The notes beneath the pieces were generated by a model. That model made no database searches, had not been told where the DNA came from, and was given only the letters and a program-made list of their open reading frames with translations. The position numbers and the translations under genes were made by a program. A DNA stretch of 64,000 bases, taken from NCBI RefSeq assembly GCF_005938225.1, contig NZ_VCPC01000001.1, positions 744,001 through 808,000 of the forward strand. The letters are read 5' to 3'. Positions 16,191 to 25,275 of this stretch are shown here, in pieces. Source of the DNA: Arenibacterium halophilum (GTDB lineage Bacteria; Pseudomonadota; Alphaproteobacteria; Rhodobacterales; Rhodobacteraceae). The number at the start of each line of letters is the position of its first letter. Position 1 is the first letter of the stretch.

Positions 16191-17147
16191 GGCCAAGGCC
16201 GCTTTGGCATCTTCAAAAGAAATCGAATGCGGTTTCAGATTCTCGGCAAGCATGCGGGCGGCAATCGCCATGCCCCAATCGTTTGCCGGCGTGGGGACGC
16301 CATGCAGGCGGCCGAGCAGGCAGATTTCACCGTTCAGGTAGTCGGTTTCGACGGATCCGGTGCCCCGTTCGAAGCTTTGGGTGGTGGAGCTTCCCGGGCG
16401 CTGCGTTCCGGGGATCTCGGTGACTTTCATGACCGTCGTGCGGCGCGGGTCATTGCTCCCCATATCGCGAGCGTCGATACCAGCTGCCTCCAGCACGGTG
16501 CGGGCCTCTGCGCGCATTCTCTCGGCGATGGGTCGCGCGCCTTCCCCGATCGCAGCTTCGGCGATGTTATGAAGGTTCATCAGTAGCTTGCCGTATTTCG
16601 AGGCCATCACATCCTCAACCGCGTATCCACCGAACCCTGCCTTTTCAAGCGCTTCGGCAAGCGCATGGTCGGCAGCGTCAAGACCTTGCGGATACCGCCC
16701 GATGTCGAAGTAGCCGGGTTTGGGCGCGCCGTGGCACAGCACCTCTCCGGGGGTCAGGAATGTAGCGGGCAGCATCACCGTCACCGCATGCACGTTGGCA
16801 AAGCGGCGCAACGTCTGGCGTTCGTTGTCGACGCCATTCTGGGCGCAGAAGATCGGCTGATCCGTCACGCCCGCCGCGACCAGTTGATCCAGCGCCGCCG
16901 CGGTATGCTGGCCTTTCACCGTCATCACCACCGCGTCATCGGGGCGCCAGTCGATCTGGTCGGGGCTGGCAACGCAGGAAAAACGCGCGTGGGTGTCACC
17001 CATCGGGGTGCGCAGCGTCAGCCCGCCGTCGCGGATCGCCTGCAACTGCGCGCCGCGCGCGATACCGACAACCTCTTGCCCTGACGCGGCAAGTGCCACG
17101 GCCAGTGTTCCGCCGACGGCGCCGACGCCCATGATGATGATACGCAT
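16170..17147 (-). CDS. panE: 2-dehydropantoate 2-reductase family protein
   Basis: This 325-aa protein has the ketopantoate reductase layout. The N-terminal Rossmann domain has MRIIIMGVGAVGGTLAVALA, and the C-terminal ApbA domain has EDVMASKYGKLLMNLHNIAEA with the catalytic lysine. It reduces 2-dehydropantoate to pantoate with NADPH for coenzyme A synthesis, or it is a paralogue acting on a similar keto acid. It is 27 bp downstream of metR on the same strand. The last codons merge into the dispersed repeat, so the C-terminus may have been altered by it. Confidence 0.82.
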   Translation of the reverse strand: MRIIIMGVGAVGGTLAVALAASGQEVVGIARGAQLQAIRDGGLTLRTPMGDTHARFSCVASPDQIDWRPDDAVVMTVKGQHTAAALDQLVAAGVTDQPIFCAQNGVDNERQTLRRFANVHAVTVMLPATFLTPGEVLCHGAPKPGYFDIGRYPQGLDAADHALAEALEKAGFGGYAVEDVMASKYGKLLMNLHNIAEAAIGEGARPIAERMRAEARTVLEAAGIDARDMGSNDPRRTTVMKVTEIPGTQRPGSSTTQSFERGTGSVETDYLNGEICLLGRLHGVPTPANDWGMAIAARMLAENLKPHSISFEDAKAALAVTANSR

Positions 17148-17174
17148 TGTGATGTCCTGACTGGATCGAGTGTT

Positions 17175-18080
17175 CTATTGAGATTGCAACTTGCGCGCCT
17201 CGGTGCGCGCCAGATCGATCAGGCGCATCACAAAGGGTTTTTCGCGATCTTCCGAGCGGATGGCAGCATATAACCGCCGCGTCACGCCCTGTTCGGTCAG
17301 CGGGCGCGTCACATAGTCCGAAGAATATTTCACCTCGCGCACCACCCAATCGGGCAGCACCGCCACGCCGCGGTTGGATGCGACCAACAGCAGGATCACC
17401 GCCGTCAATTCCACCTGCCGGATCGCGGCCGGTTCGACCTTGGCCGGGGTCAGCAACTGGCTGAACACGTCAAGGCGCGAGCGTTCCACCGGATAGGTAA
17501 TCAGCGTCTGGCCGCGAAAATCTTCGGCATCGACGTGATCCTTGGCCGCAAGCGGATGCTGCGCCGAGGCCACGAAGACCGGCGCATAATCGAACAGTTC
17601 GATGAACTCGACGCCGGGCAATACTTCGGGGTCGGACGACACCACAAGATCGACCTCTTCCTTTTGCAGCGCCGGCAACGCGTCGAAGGCAAGTCCGGGC
17701 CGAATGTCGACATCGACATCGGGCCAATCCTTGCGGAAGCCTTCCAGCACGGGAAACAGCCATTCAAAACAGGCGTGGCATTCGATTGCGATGTGCATCC
17801 GCCCGGCCTTGCCGTCGCGCAGGTTGGTGAACTCGGCCAGCGTTGCCTCGACCTGCGGCAACACCTGGTCGGCCAGCCGCAACAGCCGAAACCCTGCCGC
17901 AGACAGCGTCATCGGCTTGGATTTACGCACGAACAGCTCGACCCCGGCCTGATCTTCCAAGCCCTTTATCTGATGGCTCAGCGCGCTTTGGGTGATGTTG
18001 AGCAGATCGGCGGCGCGCGCCAGCCCGCCTGCCTCGTGGATCGCCTTGATCGAACGGAGGTGCCTGAACTCGATATGCAT
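17175..18080 (-). CDS. metR: MetR-type LysR regulator
   Basis: This 301-aa LysR-family regulator has an N-terminal helix-turn-helix (GGLARAADLLNITQSALSHQ) and a substrate domain. That domain begins GRMHIAIECHACFEWLFPVL, a MetR hallmark (IALECHxCFxWL). MetR activates methionine-synthesis genes with homocysteine as coregulator. The gene is divergent to metF, which supports the call. The start at MHIEFRHLRS (18080) aligns with other LysR proteins; the much longer open frame upstream is antisense to metF. Confidence 0.9.
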   Translation of the reverse strand: MHIEFRHLRSIKAIHEAGGLARAADLLNITQSALSHQIKGLEDQAGVELFVRKSKPMTLSAAGFRLLRLADQVLPQVEATLAEFTNLRDGKAGRMHIAIECHACFEWLFPVLEGFRKDWPDVDVDIRPGLAFDALPALQKEEVDLVVSSDPEVLPGVEFIELFDYAPVFVASAQHPLAAKDHVDAEDFRGQTLITYPVERSRLDVFSQLLTPAKVEPAAIRQVELTAVILLLVASNRGVAVLPDWVVREVKYSSDYVTRPLTEQGVTRRLYAAIRSEDREKPFVMRLIDLARTEARKLQSQ

Positions 18081-18173
18081 ACTGCAATGGAACTCATGTT
18101 GTTCTTGAGAATTATGAAATTGTCTCACAACGCCCTGCATGTCACAAGAGATCAAATCACAAGGATCACACCG
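18081..18173. promoter_or_regulatory. metR-metF divergent promoter region
   Basis: The 93 bp between the two start codons is AT-rich. It holds GAACTCATGTTGTTC (GAAC-7-GTTC) at about 18090-18104 and TGAGA/TCTCA arms at 18106-18110 and 18123-18127. LysR sites are interrupted inverted repeats, so either could be the MetR site. This is inferred from position and symmetry. Confidence 0.45.
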
Positions 18174-19040
18174 ATGCCCGCGCCTATCGTTTCTTTCGAA
18201 TTCTTCCCGCCGCAAAACCTCGAGGCGTCGTTTCGCCTGTGGGATACGGTTCAGACACTCGCCCCGCTGGACCCGCGGTTTGTCTCGGTGACCTACGGCG
18301 CCGGTGGCACCACACGCGACCTGACCCGCGATGCGGTGGCGACGCTGCACAAATCCTCGGGGCTGAACGTGGCCGCACATCTGACTTGCGTGAACGCCAC
18401 GCGCGAGGAAACGCTGGGCATCGCGCGCAGCTTTGCCGAGGCCGGTGTAAACGAACTGGTGGCGCTGCGTGGCGACCCGCCGAAGGGCACCGGCGCGTTC
18501 CAGCCGCATCCCGATGGGTTCGCCAATTCCGTTGAGCTGATCGCGGCGCTGAAACAGGCGGGCGAGTTCACCATCCGCGTTGGCGCCTACCCCGATACCC
18601 ACCCCGATGCCGCCGACATGGCCGCCGATATCGACTGGCTGAAGGCCAAGCTGGATGCGGGCGCCGACGAGGCACTGACACAGTTCTTCTTCGAGGCCGA
18701 ATCGTTCCTGCGCTTCCGTGATGCCTGTGCGAAGGCCGGTATCGACAAGCCGATCACGCCGGGCATTCTGCCGATCGAGAACTGGAAAGGCGCGTCGAAA
18801 TTCGCCAAGGCCTGTGGCACCTATATCCCCGACTGGGTCGATGATGCCTTCACCACCGCAGCCCGTGACGGGCGCGAGGATCTGCTGGCCACGGCGATCT
18901 GCACCGAGCTGTGCAGCGACCTGATCGACGAAGGCGTGGACAAGCTGCATTTCTACACGCTGAACCGCCCCGAGTTGACACGCGATGTGTGCCACGCGCT
19001 GGGTGTGACGCCGAAACTGAACCTGCAGAACGTCGCGTAA
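18174..19040 (+). CDS. metF: methylenetetrahydrofolate reductase
   Basis: This 288-aa flavoprotein reduces 5,10-methylene-THF to 5-methyl-THF, the methyl donor for methionine synthesis. The N-terminal SFEFFPPQ motif, VTYGAGGTTRD, AHLTCVNATREET and LVALRGDPPKG are classic MetF segments. EALTQFFFEAESFLRFRDAC and FYTLNRPELT near the C-terminus are also conserved. The ATG at 18174 follows AAGGA at 18161. It is divergent from metR, which probably activates it. No metE or metH is in the window. Confidence 0.96.
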   Translation: MPAPIVSFEFFPPQNLEASFRLWDTVQTLAPLDPRFVSVTYGAGGTTRDLTRDAVATLHKSSGLNVAAHLTCVNATREETLGIARSFAEAGVNELVALRGDPPKGTGAFQPHPDGFANSVELIAALKQAGEFTIRVGAYPDTHPDAADMAADIDWLKAKLDAGADEALTQFFFEAESFLRFRDACAKAGIDKPITPGILPIENWKGASKFAKACGTYIPDWVDDAFTTAARDGREDLLATAICTELCSDLIDEGVDKLHFYTLNRPELTRDVCHALGVTPKLNLQNVA

Positions 19041-19107
19041 TTATCGCGGGCATCTTGCACTTCCCCCTCCTGCCGTTAGCGTCATGCCACGGCAGGAGAC
19101 ACCCGAC

Positions 19108-19587
19108 ATGACAATCGCAAAACAGCCATCCGACCTGCTGAGCCAAGCCGAGGCCCTGAAACTTTCGGGTCTGGAATTCATGCAGGGCATTCTGGAAGGG
19201 CGTCTGCCTGGCCCTCCGATCGGCCAGACGATGAATTACCGCCTGGCTGAAGTGTCCGAGGGCCGCGTGGTGTTTCGTGGCACGCCGGAATTCAGCATGA
19301 CGAACCCGATGGGAACGGTACATGGCGGCTGGTACGGCACCCTTCTGGACAGCGCGATGGCCTGCGCGGTGATGACGGGCGTGCCGCGAGGTTCGGTCTA
19401 TACGACGTTGGAATACAAGATAAATATCCTGCGCTCGATCCCGCTGGGGATGGAAATCGACTGTATCGGAACCGTCGATCACGTCGGCCGGTCCACCGGG
19501 ATTTCTCATGGCGAAATTCGCGGGATAGAGGACGGCAAACTGTATGCCACCGGCTCGACCACCTGCATCGTCATGAAGATCAGCTAG
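19108..19587 (+). CDS. PaaI-type hotdog thioesterase
   Basis: This 159-aa protein has the hotdog-fold thioesterase core, with NPMGTVHGGWYGTLLDSAMA and the later TTLEYKINILRSIPLGMEID. PaaI-type enzymes hydrolyse aryl- or acyl-CoA thioesters. I prefer the ATG at 19108 because GGCAGGAG lies just upstream. An ATG at 19084 would add eight residues with no ribosome site. It stands alone between metF and an HWE kinase; nothing nearby suggests a substrate. Confidence 0.88.
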   Translation: MTIAKQPSDLLSQAEALKLSGLEFMQGILEGRLPGPPIGQTMNYRLAEVSEGRVVFRGTPEFSMTNPMGTVHGGWYGTLLDSAMACAVMTGVPRGSVYTTLEYKINILRSIPLGMEIDCIGTVDHVGRSTGISHGEIRGIEDGKLYATGSTTCIVMKIS

Positions 19588-19743
19588 CCCCGGCGCGTAG
19601 GCAATTTCGCCTATTTGATCCCCTCTTGACACGATTCATTGACTGGGACCCCGGAAATAGGTCAGATGGCGATTGGCTCAAGGCCCCTTGCCCCATGGCC
19701 CATGGCAATCATGCCCCTGTCTCTCCTTGGATTACCGGCCCTT

Positions 19744-20799
19744 ATGGACAAGACCCTCAAAACCAGCCTGTTCCAGATTCCGGGCGATGCGCCCCGGGCC
19801 CTGTCGAACATGGACTGGCACGCCAACCCGCTTGGCCCGCCCGACACGTGGAGCACGGCGCTGCGGGTCGCGGTGCAGATGATGCTGGCCTCGCATTTCC
19901 CCAAGGCGCTTGTCTGGGGCCCCGAGATGATCACCCTGCACAACGATGCTTTTGCCCCGATCCTGGGCAAAAAACAATGTGCGCAGGGCCGCAGCTTTCG
20001 CGATATTTGGGCCGAAGCCTGGGATGACATCGGCGATATTGCAGCCCGCGCTCTTGGCGGCGAGGCAACCTTCATCGAGAATTTCCCGCTGACGATCAAC
20101 CGCAACGGGTACGATGAATACTGCCACTTTACCTTTTGCTACAGCCCCGTTTTCGACGAAACCGGACAGGTGTCGGGATTTATCGACACGGTGATCGAGA
20201 CGACGCAAACGGTTCATGCGCTGACCGCCATGCAGGCGCTGAACGACGAACTGGCGCACCGGATGCGTAACACTTTTGCCATCGTGACCGCCATTGCGCG
20301 CCAATCGGTTCTCAACGCGTCCGATACCGATTCTGCCTGGGCGGCACTTTCTGCCCGGATGGGCGCCTTGGCCGAGGCGCAAAAATCGCTGGGTACCACA
20401 AGCCACCGCGCCGCCGATATCCGCGATGTGATCCTGTCGGCGCTTAAGGTGCATATGGCGGACAATTCGGCGGTGGTTCTGGAGGGGCCATCGATCCTGC
20501 TCCCGGAACGGCAATCTATGGCCATGGCGCTGGCGATCAACGAACTGGCAACAAATGCGCTGAAGCACGGCGCGCTGGCGCAGGGCGGCGCGATCCGCAT
20601 CGAATGGCGCCATAAAGGGACTGAATTCGACATGGAATGGAGCGAGACCGTTCCCCACGCCAATGGCTTGGGAAAACGGCGTGGCTTTGGTATCACCTTG
20701 CTCGACAGCATTGTGCCCGCTGATTTCGACGGCACTGGCACGCTGGACCACGCCGATGGGCTGCTCACATACCGGCTGGCGGGGCATCTGCCGGGATAG
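19744..20799 (+). CDS. HWE-family sensor histidine kinase, soluble
   Basis: This protein of about 351 aa has an N-terminal PAS-like domain (HFPKALVWGPEMITLHNDAF ... FTFCYSPVFDETGQVSGF) and a C-terminal HWE kinase core. The phosphorylated histidine is in NDELAHRMRNTFAIV, the N-box is NELATNALKHGALA, and the W-x-E of the family is in MEWSE. HWE kinases are mostly alphaproteobacterial and sense light, redox or general stress. There is no membrane segment and no response regulator next to it. The start is uncertain: in-frame ATGs run from 19639 to 19744 and none has a good ribosome site. Confidence 0.85.
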   Translation: MDKTLKTSLFQIPGDAPRALSNMDWHANPLGPPDTWSTALRVAVQMMLASHFPKALVWGPEMITLHNDAFAPILGKKQCAQGRSFRDIWAEAWDDIGDIAARALGGEATFIENFPLTINRNGYDEYCHFTFCYSPVFDETGQVSGFIDTVIETTQTVHALTAMQALNDELAHRMRNTFAIVTAIARQSVLNASDTDSAWAALSARMGALAEAQKSLGTTSHRAADIRDVILSALKVHMADNSAVVLEGPSILLPERQSMAMALAINELATNALKHGALAQGGAIRIEWRHKGTEFDMEWSETVPHANGLGKRRGFGITLLDSIVPADFDGTGTLDHADGLLTYRLAGHLPG

Positions 20800-20802
20800 G
20801 GG

Positions 20803-21546
20803 CTAAACCTCTTTCATGCCTTGGTAAAATCGGTTCCACGTGGGCGAGATCAGAATCTCGTTCAGGCACACATGCGCCGGGCTTTCGGCGACGAAGCGCA
20901 CCGTCCGCGCCAGATCCCCGGATTGCAGCATCCGATCCATATCCGCCTGCGACGGCGGCACCGGGCGCGATTTCAGGATATCTGTCGCGACTTCGCCGGG
21001 CATGATCACGGTGGATCGGATGCCGCGACCGCCCTCTTCCTCGTTGATGGTTTCGCTTAGCGCCAGAACCGCGCGTTTTGTCGCGTTATAAGCCGCGCCT
21101 GTCATCCGCGTGGCATAGCGCCCGGCCCAGCTGGACACCAGGATCAGACAGCCGTCGCCCCGCGCGCGCATCCCAGGCAGCAACGCATGCACCGGGTTGA
21201 ACACGCCGGTCAGGTTCACGTTGACCACCTTGTCCCAACTCTCGGGCGTGATGCTGTCCAATGCGCGGTCTGGCACGTTCAACCCTGCGCTGGCGACAAG
21301 AATGTCGATCGGCGCGAACTTCTGCACCGCCGCATCAACAGCGGCCCGATCACCAGTGTCCAGCGGTGCCACATGGGCCGTGCCACCGGCATCTGCAATT
21401 CTCTCGGCCACGGTCTCCAGTGGTGCGCTCCGTCGTCCCGACAAGATCACCCGCGCCCCAGATTGCGCCAGCGCCACCGCCGATTCCGCGCCAATGCCCG
21501 TGCCTGCGCCCGTGATCCACGCTGTTTTTCCTGTAAGCTCCGTCAT
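20803..21546 (-). CDS. short-chain dehydrogenase/reductase
   Basis: This 247-aa SDR has the cofactor motif WITGAGTGIGAESAVAL, an active-site serine region CLILVSSWAGRYAT and the catalytic YNATK. The Arg in LSGRRSAP after beta-2 suggests NADP preference. The substrate cannot be predicted. Its stop lies 3 bp from the convergent HWE-kinase stop. Confidence 0.9.
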   Translation of the reverse strand: MTELTGKTAWITGAGTGIGAESAVALAQSGARVILSGRRSAPLETVAERIADAGGTAHVAPLDTGDRAAVDAAVQKFAPIDILVASAGLNVPDRALDSITPESWDKVVNVNLTGVFNPVHALLPGMRARGDGCLILVSSWAGRYATRMTGAAYNATKRAVLALSETINEEEGGRGIRSTVIMPGEVATDILKSRPVPPSQADMDRMLQSGDLARTVRFVAESPAHVCLNEILISPTWNRFYQGMKEV

Positions 21547-21625
21547 CTGGCTCTCCTCCCCTGACCATTCAATCAGGCTAGGCGGGACAGACCGCAGAGG
21601 CCACCGACAAATTGCGCCGGATCGG

Positions 21626-22705
21626 TCAATTCACAGGGCGCGAGCGGCGGATGCCCGGTGACAGACGTTCTGCGCTTTCGGGCCGCACCGTGTAGTGCAA
21701 CGATTCCGTCCAGTCCGCACCCACCTCGCGCGGTTTGCGCAGCAGGAATACCTTGCCCCAGGCCCGCCACGTTCCGACCGAAGGCGCGCCCGCGTCGGTA
21801 TAGAATCGCGCTTGCCAGCCCTTGGGGAACTGCAATCCGCAATCCTCAGCCCGTTCCAGCATCCAGATCAACGAGATATTGGCCAGAGGTCGCGCCAATT
21901 CGTACCCGCCCAATTGCCCGCCCACATCGCCATGCGCGCCGGAAAACCACATCTGTTCGACCCGGCCCGGCCAGTCGCGCGGGCAGCGCCACATCACCGG
22001 GGTAAACACCTCGCGCGTTTCATCCAAGGCAAGGGCGTGAAACCCGTTGCGCACGCTGGCGCCCAGCGCGTGGTTGTGAAACGCATGCCGTTCTTCGGCC
22101 GCTTTCCACAGAAACGGCAGCCGCAGCCCAAGCGCCTTGACCGTGTCCCACACGCCCACCATCTGAATCGGCACGTCAGCGTGGCAGAACCGCGCGGCAA
22201 AGGCGCGCGAATGCGGGCCGTCGGGGTTCATCTCGTAATGGCGATAGGCGGTGCGGATATTGGTTTCCGTCGCATGTTCAGCGCGCAGCAGGCCAACCCG
22301 GTCGATCACCCCGGCCAGCGAACGCACCGCATAGGCGCCGCGGGAATAGCCAAACAGGAACAGGCGGTCACCGGGGCGATAGCGCGACGCCAGATAGCCA
22401 TAGGCGCGGCGGATCTGGCGGTTGATCCCCCGCCCCATCAGCACGTCGAGGCCAGAGCGCCAGCCGCGCCATTGCACCCCGCTTTCATAGTAGACCGATA
22501 CGCGACCTCCCATCTGCGAACACAGCCGATAGGTCACGCCCGCGTGGGTTTCGAATCCGTGCTCCAGGCTCGACAGGGTGCCATCCAGAATGATGACATG
22601 GGTGCGCACGCCCCGGTCGGGGGTTTCCGGCGAATGCGCGCTGCGCATGGGCCGACCAAGCCAGCCCAGCACGCGTTGCGCCAGCCCCTGAAACGGCCCG
22701 CTCAT
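21626..22705 (-). CDS. DUF2235 alpha/beta-hydrolase (Tle1-like phospholipase family)
   Basis: This 359-aa protein has the DUF2235 layout: an early HVIILDGTLSS strand, VSVYYESGVQW, and the nucleophile elbow LFLFGYSRGAYAVRSLAG with GxSxG serine. The later HGDVGGQLGGYELA carries the usual catalytic Asp/His area. Some DUF2235 proteins are type VI secretion phospholipase effectors (Tle1). Here there is no immunity gene, VgrG or PAAR partner, and no signal peptide, so a housekeeping or lipid-related hydrolase is more likely. It follows the coxL-like gene by 30 bp on the same strand. Confidence 0.85.
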   Translation of the reverse strand: MSGPFQGLAQRVLGWLGRPMRSAHSPETPDRGVRTHVIILDGTLSSLEHGFETHAGVTYRLCSQMGGRVSVYYESGVQWRGWRSGLDVLMGRGINRQIRRAYGYLASRYRPGDRLFLFGYSRGAYAVRSLAGVIDRVGLLRAEHATETNIRTAYRHYEMNPDGPHSRAFAARFCHADVPIQMVGVWDTVKALGLRLPFLWKAAEERHAFHNHALGASVRNGFHALALDETREVFTPVMWRCPRDWPGRVEQMWFSGAHGDVGGQLGGYELARPLANISLIWMLERAEDCGLQFPKGWQARFYTDAGAPSVGTWRAWGKVFLLRKPREVGADWTESLHYTVRPESAERLSPGIRRSRPVN

Positions 22706-22735
22706 GGCGCGCCCCGCCTGCGGGGCAGAACGCGT

Positions 22736-25033
22736 TTATTCAGCAGCGACCGGCCCATCGGCCAGCATCTCCCACATACGCAGAGGGGTAAAGGGCATGT
22801 CGACCTGCCGCACGCCCTTGTCCCATAGGGCATCCTGAACTGCGTTGGACACGGCCGCCAGCGCGCCCACGGTTCCAGCTTCGCCACAGCCTTTCATCCC
22901 CATCGGATTGGCGGTTGAAGGCACCGGTTCGGTGGTAAACCCGATCTCGGGCACATCGGCCGCGCGTGGCATCGCGTAGTCCATGAAGGTCGCCGTCAGC
23001 AACTGGCCATCCTCGTCAAAGACGACGTGTTCGCACAGCGCCTGCCCGATGCCCTGGACCACCCCACCGTGGACCTGACCTTCGGCCAGCAAGGGATTGA
23101 TCATGTTTCCGAAATCGTCGACGACCGAATACCGGTCAACTCGCGTATGGCCGGTTTCAGGGTCGATCACCACCTCGGCCACGTGGGCCCCGTTCGGGTA
23201 AGAACGGGCCGGCAATGTGGCGCGCGCCTCATGCACCATCAGGTCGGCGCGGCCATCGGCGCGCGCCATGTCCACGGCCTCCATCAACGTCGGGCGCATG
23301 TTCGACCCGGGCGCGCTGAATCCGTCTTCATCAAAGGTAATCGCATCTTCCTCGACCCCCATCTTGTCGGCAAGATAGGGCGCAAACGCAGCCGCCATCG
23401 TCGACACGGCCGCCAAAGTCGCATTGCTTTGCGTCGTCACCGACCGTGACCCGCCAGTGCCGCCGCCTTTGGCGATTTTGTCGCTGTCGCCCTGCACCAC
23501 CCGGATACGATCTACCGGGATGCCGGTCTGATCGCTCAGGAACTGGGCATAGACGGTTTCATGCCCCTGCCCGTTCGACTGTGTCCCGACATAAATGCTC
23601 ACCATGCCATCCTCGTGGAATTCGACCTTCGCGCCTTCCGAAGGATCGCCGAGAATACTTTCAATATAGTAAGCCAACCCGCGCCCGCGCAGCAGACCGC
23701 GCTTTCCGTCCGCCTCACGGCGTGACTCGAACCCCTGCCAATCAGCTGCGTCGGCGCCCCGGTCCAGCACGCGCGCGAACTCGCCTACGTCATAGGTTTC
23801 GCCGGTGGCCGAGGTATAGGGAAAGTTGTCGGGCGCGATGAAGTTGCGCTTGCGCAGCTCGATCGGGTCCACACCCAGCTCACGCGCGGCGCGGTCCATC
23901 ACCCGTTCCAGCACGTAAATCGCCTCGGGTCGGCCCGCGCCGCGATAGGCGTCGACCTGCGTGGTGTTGGTGTAATAGGCGCGGGAATTCATCCAGATGG
24001 TCTGAACATCATAGGTGCCCATCAGCACGCGGGCAAAAAGGAACGACTGGATGATCTGCCCGAAGTTCGAGTTATAGGCCCCCATGTTCGACCGCGTGTT
24101 CACCCGGTAGGCGGTGATCTTGTTTGTCTCATCAAAAGCCAGCTCGGCAATCGAAACCAGATCGCGCCCGGCATGGTCGCTCAGCATCGCTTCGGTCCGG
24201 TCCGACATCCAGCGCACGGGTTTCCCCAATGCGCGGGCAGCATGGGCCACGGCGAAATATTCTGGGTAGGGCGCGGCCTTCATGCCAAATCCGCCGCCGA
24301 CATCCGGGTTGGTGATGCGCACGTCGGCCTCGTCCAGCTTCATTGCGCGAGCCAGGTGCCCCTTCATGCCCCAGACACCCTGCCCGCCAAATGCCAGGTG
24401 GATGCGGTTGCCATCCCATTCGGCAAAACAGCCCCGCGGCTCCATCGCGTTCACGATGATGCGGTTGTCGCCCACTTCCAGTTTGACGGTGCGCGCGGCG
24501 GCCTGAAACGCGGCCTCGGTCGCGTCTTCGTCTCCGATGCCGTAGTCATAGGCCATGTTATCTGGCGCCTCGGGGTGAATTGTCTCGCCGCCGGGCGCGA
24601 AATCCAGCTTGGCCGGAAGTTCGTCAATGTCCAGCTCGATCATCTCGGCGGCGTCGCGGGCCTGCTCGAGCGTGTCCGCAATCACGATGGCGACCGGCTC
24701 GCCCACATGGCGGACACGGTCGCGCGCCAAAAAGGGGCGATGCGGCGCGGCGCCTTTGGTGCCGTCGCGGTTGTCGACCGTGACGCCCCACAAGCCGCCG
24801 TCCATACCCGCCGCGTCGAGATCGGCCGCGGTCACGACAAGATGCACGCCGTCCGCGTCGCGGGCATCCTCGCAATTGAGTTCCGAAATCGTGCCATGCG
24901 CCACCGGGCTGCGCAGCACAAAGGCGAAGAGTGCGCCGGAGGGCGTGATGTCATCGACATAGCGCCCCTCGCCGGTCAGAAACCGGACATCCTCGAACCG
25001 CGTGACCGGTTGGCTTTTCCCGAATTTCTCCAT
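22736..25033 (-). CDS. CoxL-like xanthine dehydrogenase/CODH-family large subunit (form II motif)
   Basis: This 765-aa molybdopterin-binding subunit belongs to the xanthine oxidase / aerobic CO dehydrogenase large-subunit family. The N-terminal domain is TGEGRYVDDITPSGALFAF, and the Mo-pterin parts include FGGQGVWGMKGHLARAM and GQGHETVYAQFLSDQ. The active-site loop is AYRGAGR, the form II type, not the AYxCSFR of true CO dehydrogenases. The substrate is therefore probably another aldehyde or heterocycle. The medium (FAD) and small (Fe-S) subunit genes are not adjacent, which is unusual. The start at 25033 follows GAAGGA. Confidence 0.9.
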   Translation of the reverse strand: MEKFGKSQPVTRFEDVRFLTGEGRYVDDITPSGALFAFVLRSPVAHGTISELNCEDARDADGVHLVVTAADLDAAGMDGGLWGVTVDNRDGTKGAAPHRPFLARDRVRHVGEPVAIVIADTLEQARDAAEMIELDIDELPAKLDFAPGGETIHPEAPDNMAYDYGIGDEDATEAAFQAAARTVKLEVGDNRIIVNAMEPRGCFAEWDGNRIHLAFGGQGVWGMKGHLARAMKLDEADVRITNPDVGGGFGMKAAPYPEYFAVAHAARALGKPVRWMSDRTEAMLSDHAGRDLVSIAELAFDETNKITAYRVNTRSNMGAYNSNFGQIIQSFLFARVLMGTYDVQTIWMNSRAYYTNTTQVDAYRGAGRPEAIYVLERVMDRAARELGVDPIELRKRNFIAPDNFPYTSATGETYDVGEFARVLDRGADAADWQGFESRREADGKRGLLRGRGLAYYIESILGDPSEGAKVEFHEDGMVSIYVGTQSNGQGHETVYAQFLSDQTGIPVDRIRVVQGDSDKIAKGGGTGGSRSVTTQSNATLAAVSTMAAAFAPYLADKMGVEEDAITFDEDGFSAPGSNMRPTLMEAVDMARADGRADLMVHEARATLPARSYPNGAHVAEVVIDPETGHTRVDRYSVVDDFGNMINPLLAEGQVHGGVVQGIGQALCEHVVFDEDGQLLTATFMDYAMPRAADVPEIGFTTEPVPSTANPMGMKGCGEAGTVGALAAVSNAVQDALWDKGVRQVDMPFTPLRMWEMLADGPVAAE

Positions 25034-25150
25034 CTGCGCGTCCTTCGTGTGTTGGGTCAGTCGGACACTATCCCCCAGCGTTCGGATGTCCAGAGCGGGG
25101 CAGCGTTTTCCCTCGCACAATCAGCCCCGAGTCCAGGTTCGAGGCCAGTT

Positions 25151-25273
25151 GGGGGCGCTGCCCCCGTCCCTTCGGGACTCCCCCGGAGTATTTCCGGAAT
25201 GATGAAGAGAGACGAACCCCGTGCTTCTTTGGGGTCCAAATATCCCCGCCGGAGGCATCGCGCGTCAGCGCGA
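25151..25273. repeat. dispersed intergenic hairpin repeat, copy 3
   Basis: It begins GGGGGCGCTGCCCCCGTCCC, then TTCGGGACTCCCCCGGAGTA, and ends with CTTCTTTGGGGTCCAAATAT and CCCCGCCGGAGGCATCGCGC. The two ends match those of copy 2, but the middle differs (CCGGAATGATGAAGAGAGAC). It fills the gap between the zntB-like 3' end and the coxL-like start region. Confidence 0.75.
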
Positions 25274-25275
25274 TT

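Noticed and set aside
21626-22705. Calling the DUF2235 protein a type VI secretion effector
   Set aside because: No secretion, immunity or chaperone gene is in the window; family membership alone is not enough.
22736-25033. Calling the large subunit a true aerobic CO dehydrogenase (CoxL)
   Set aside because: The active-site loop is AYRGAGR, not the AYxCSFR form typical of CO oxidation, and coxS/coxM are absent nearby.
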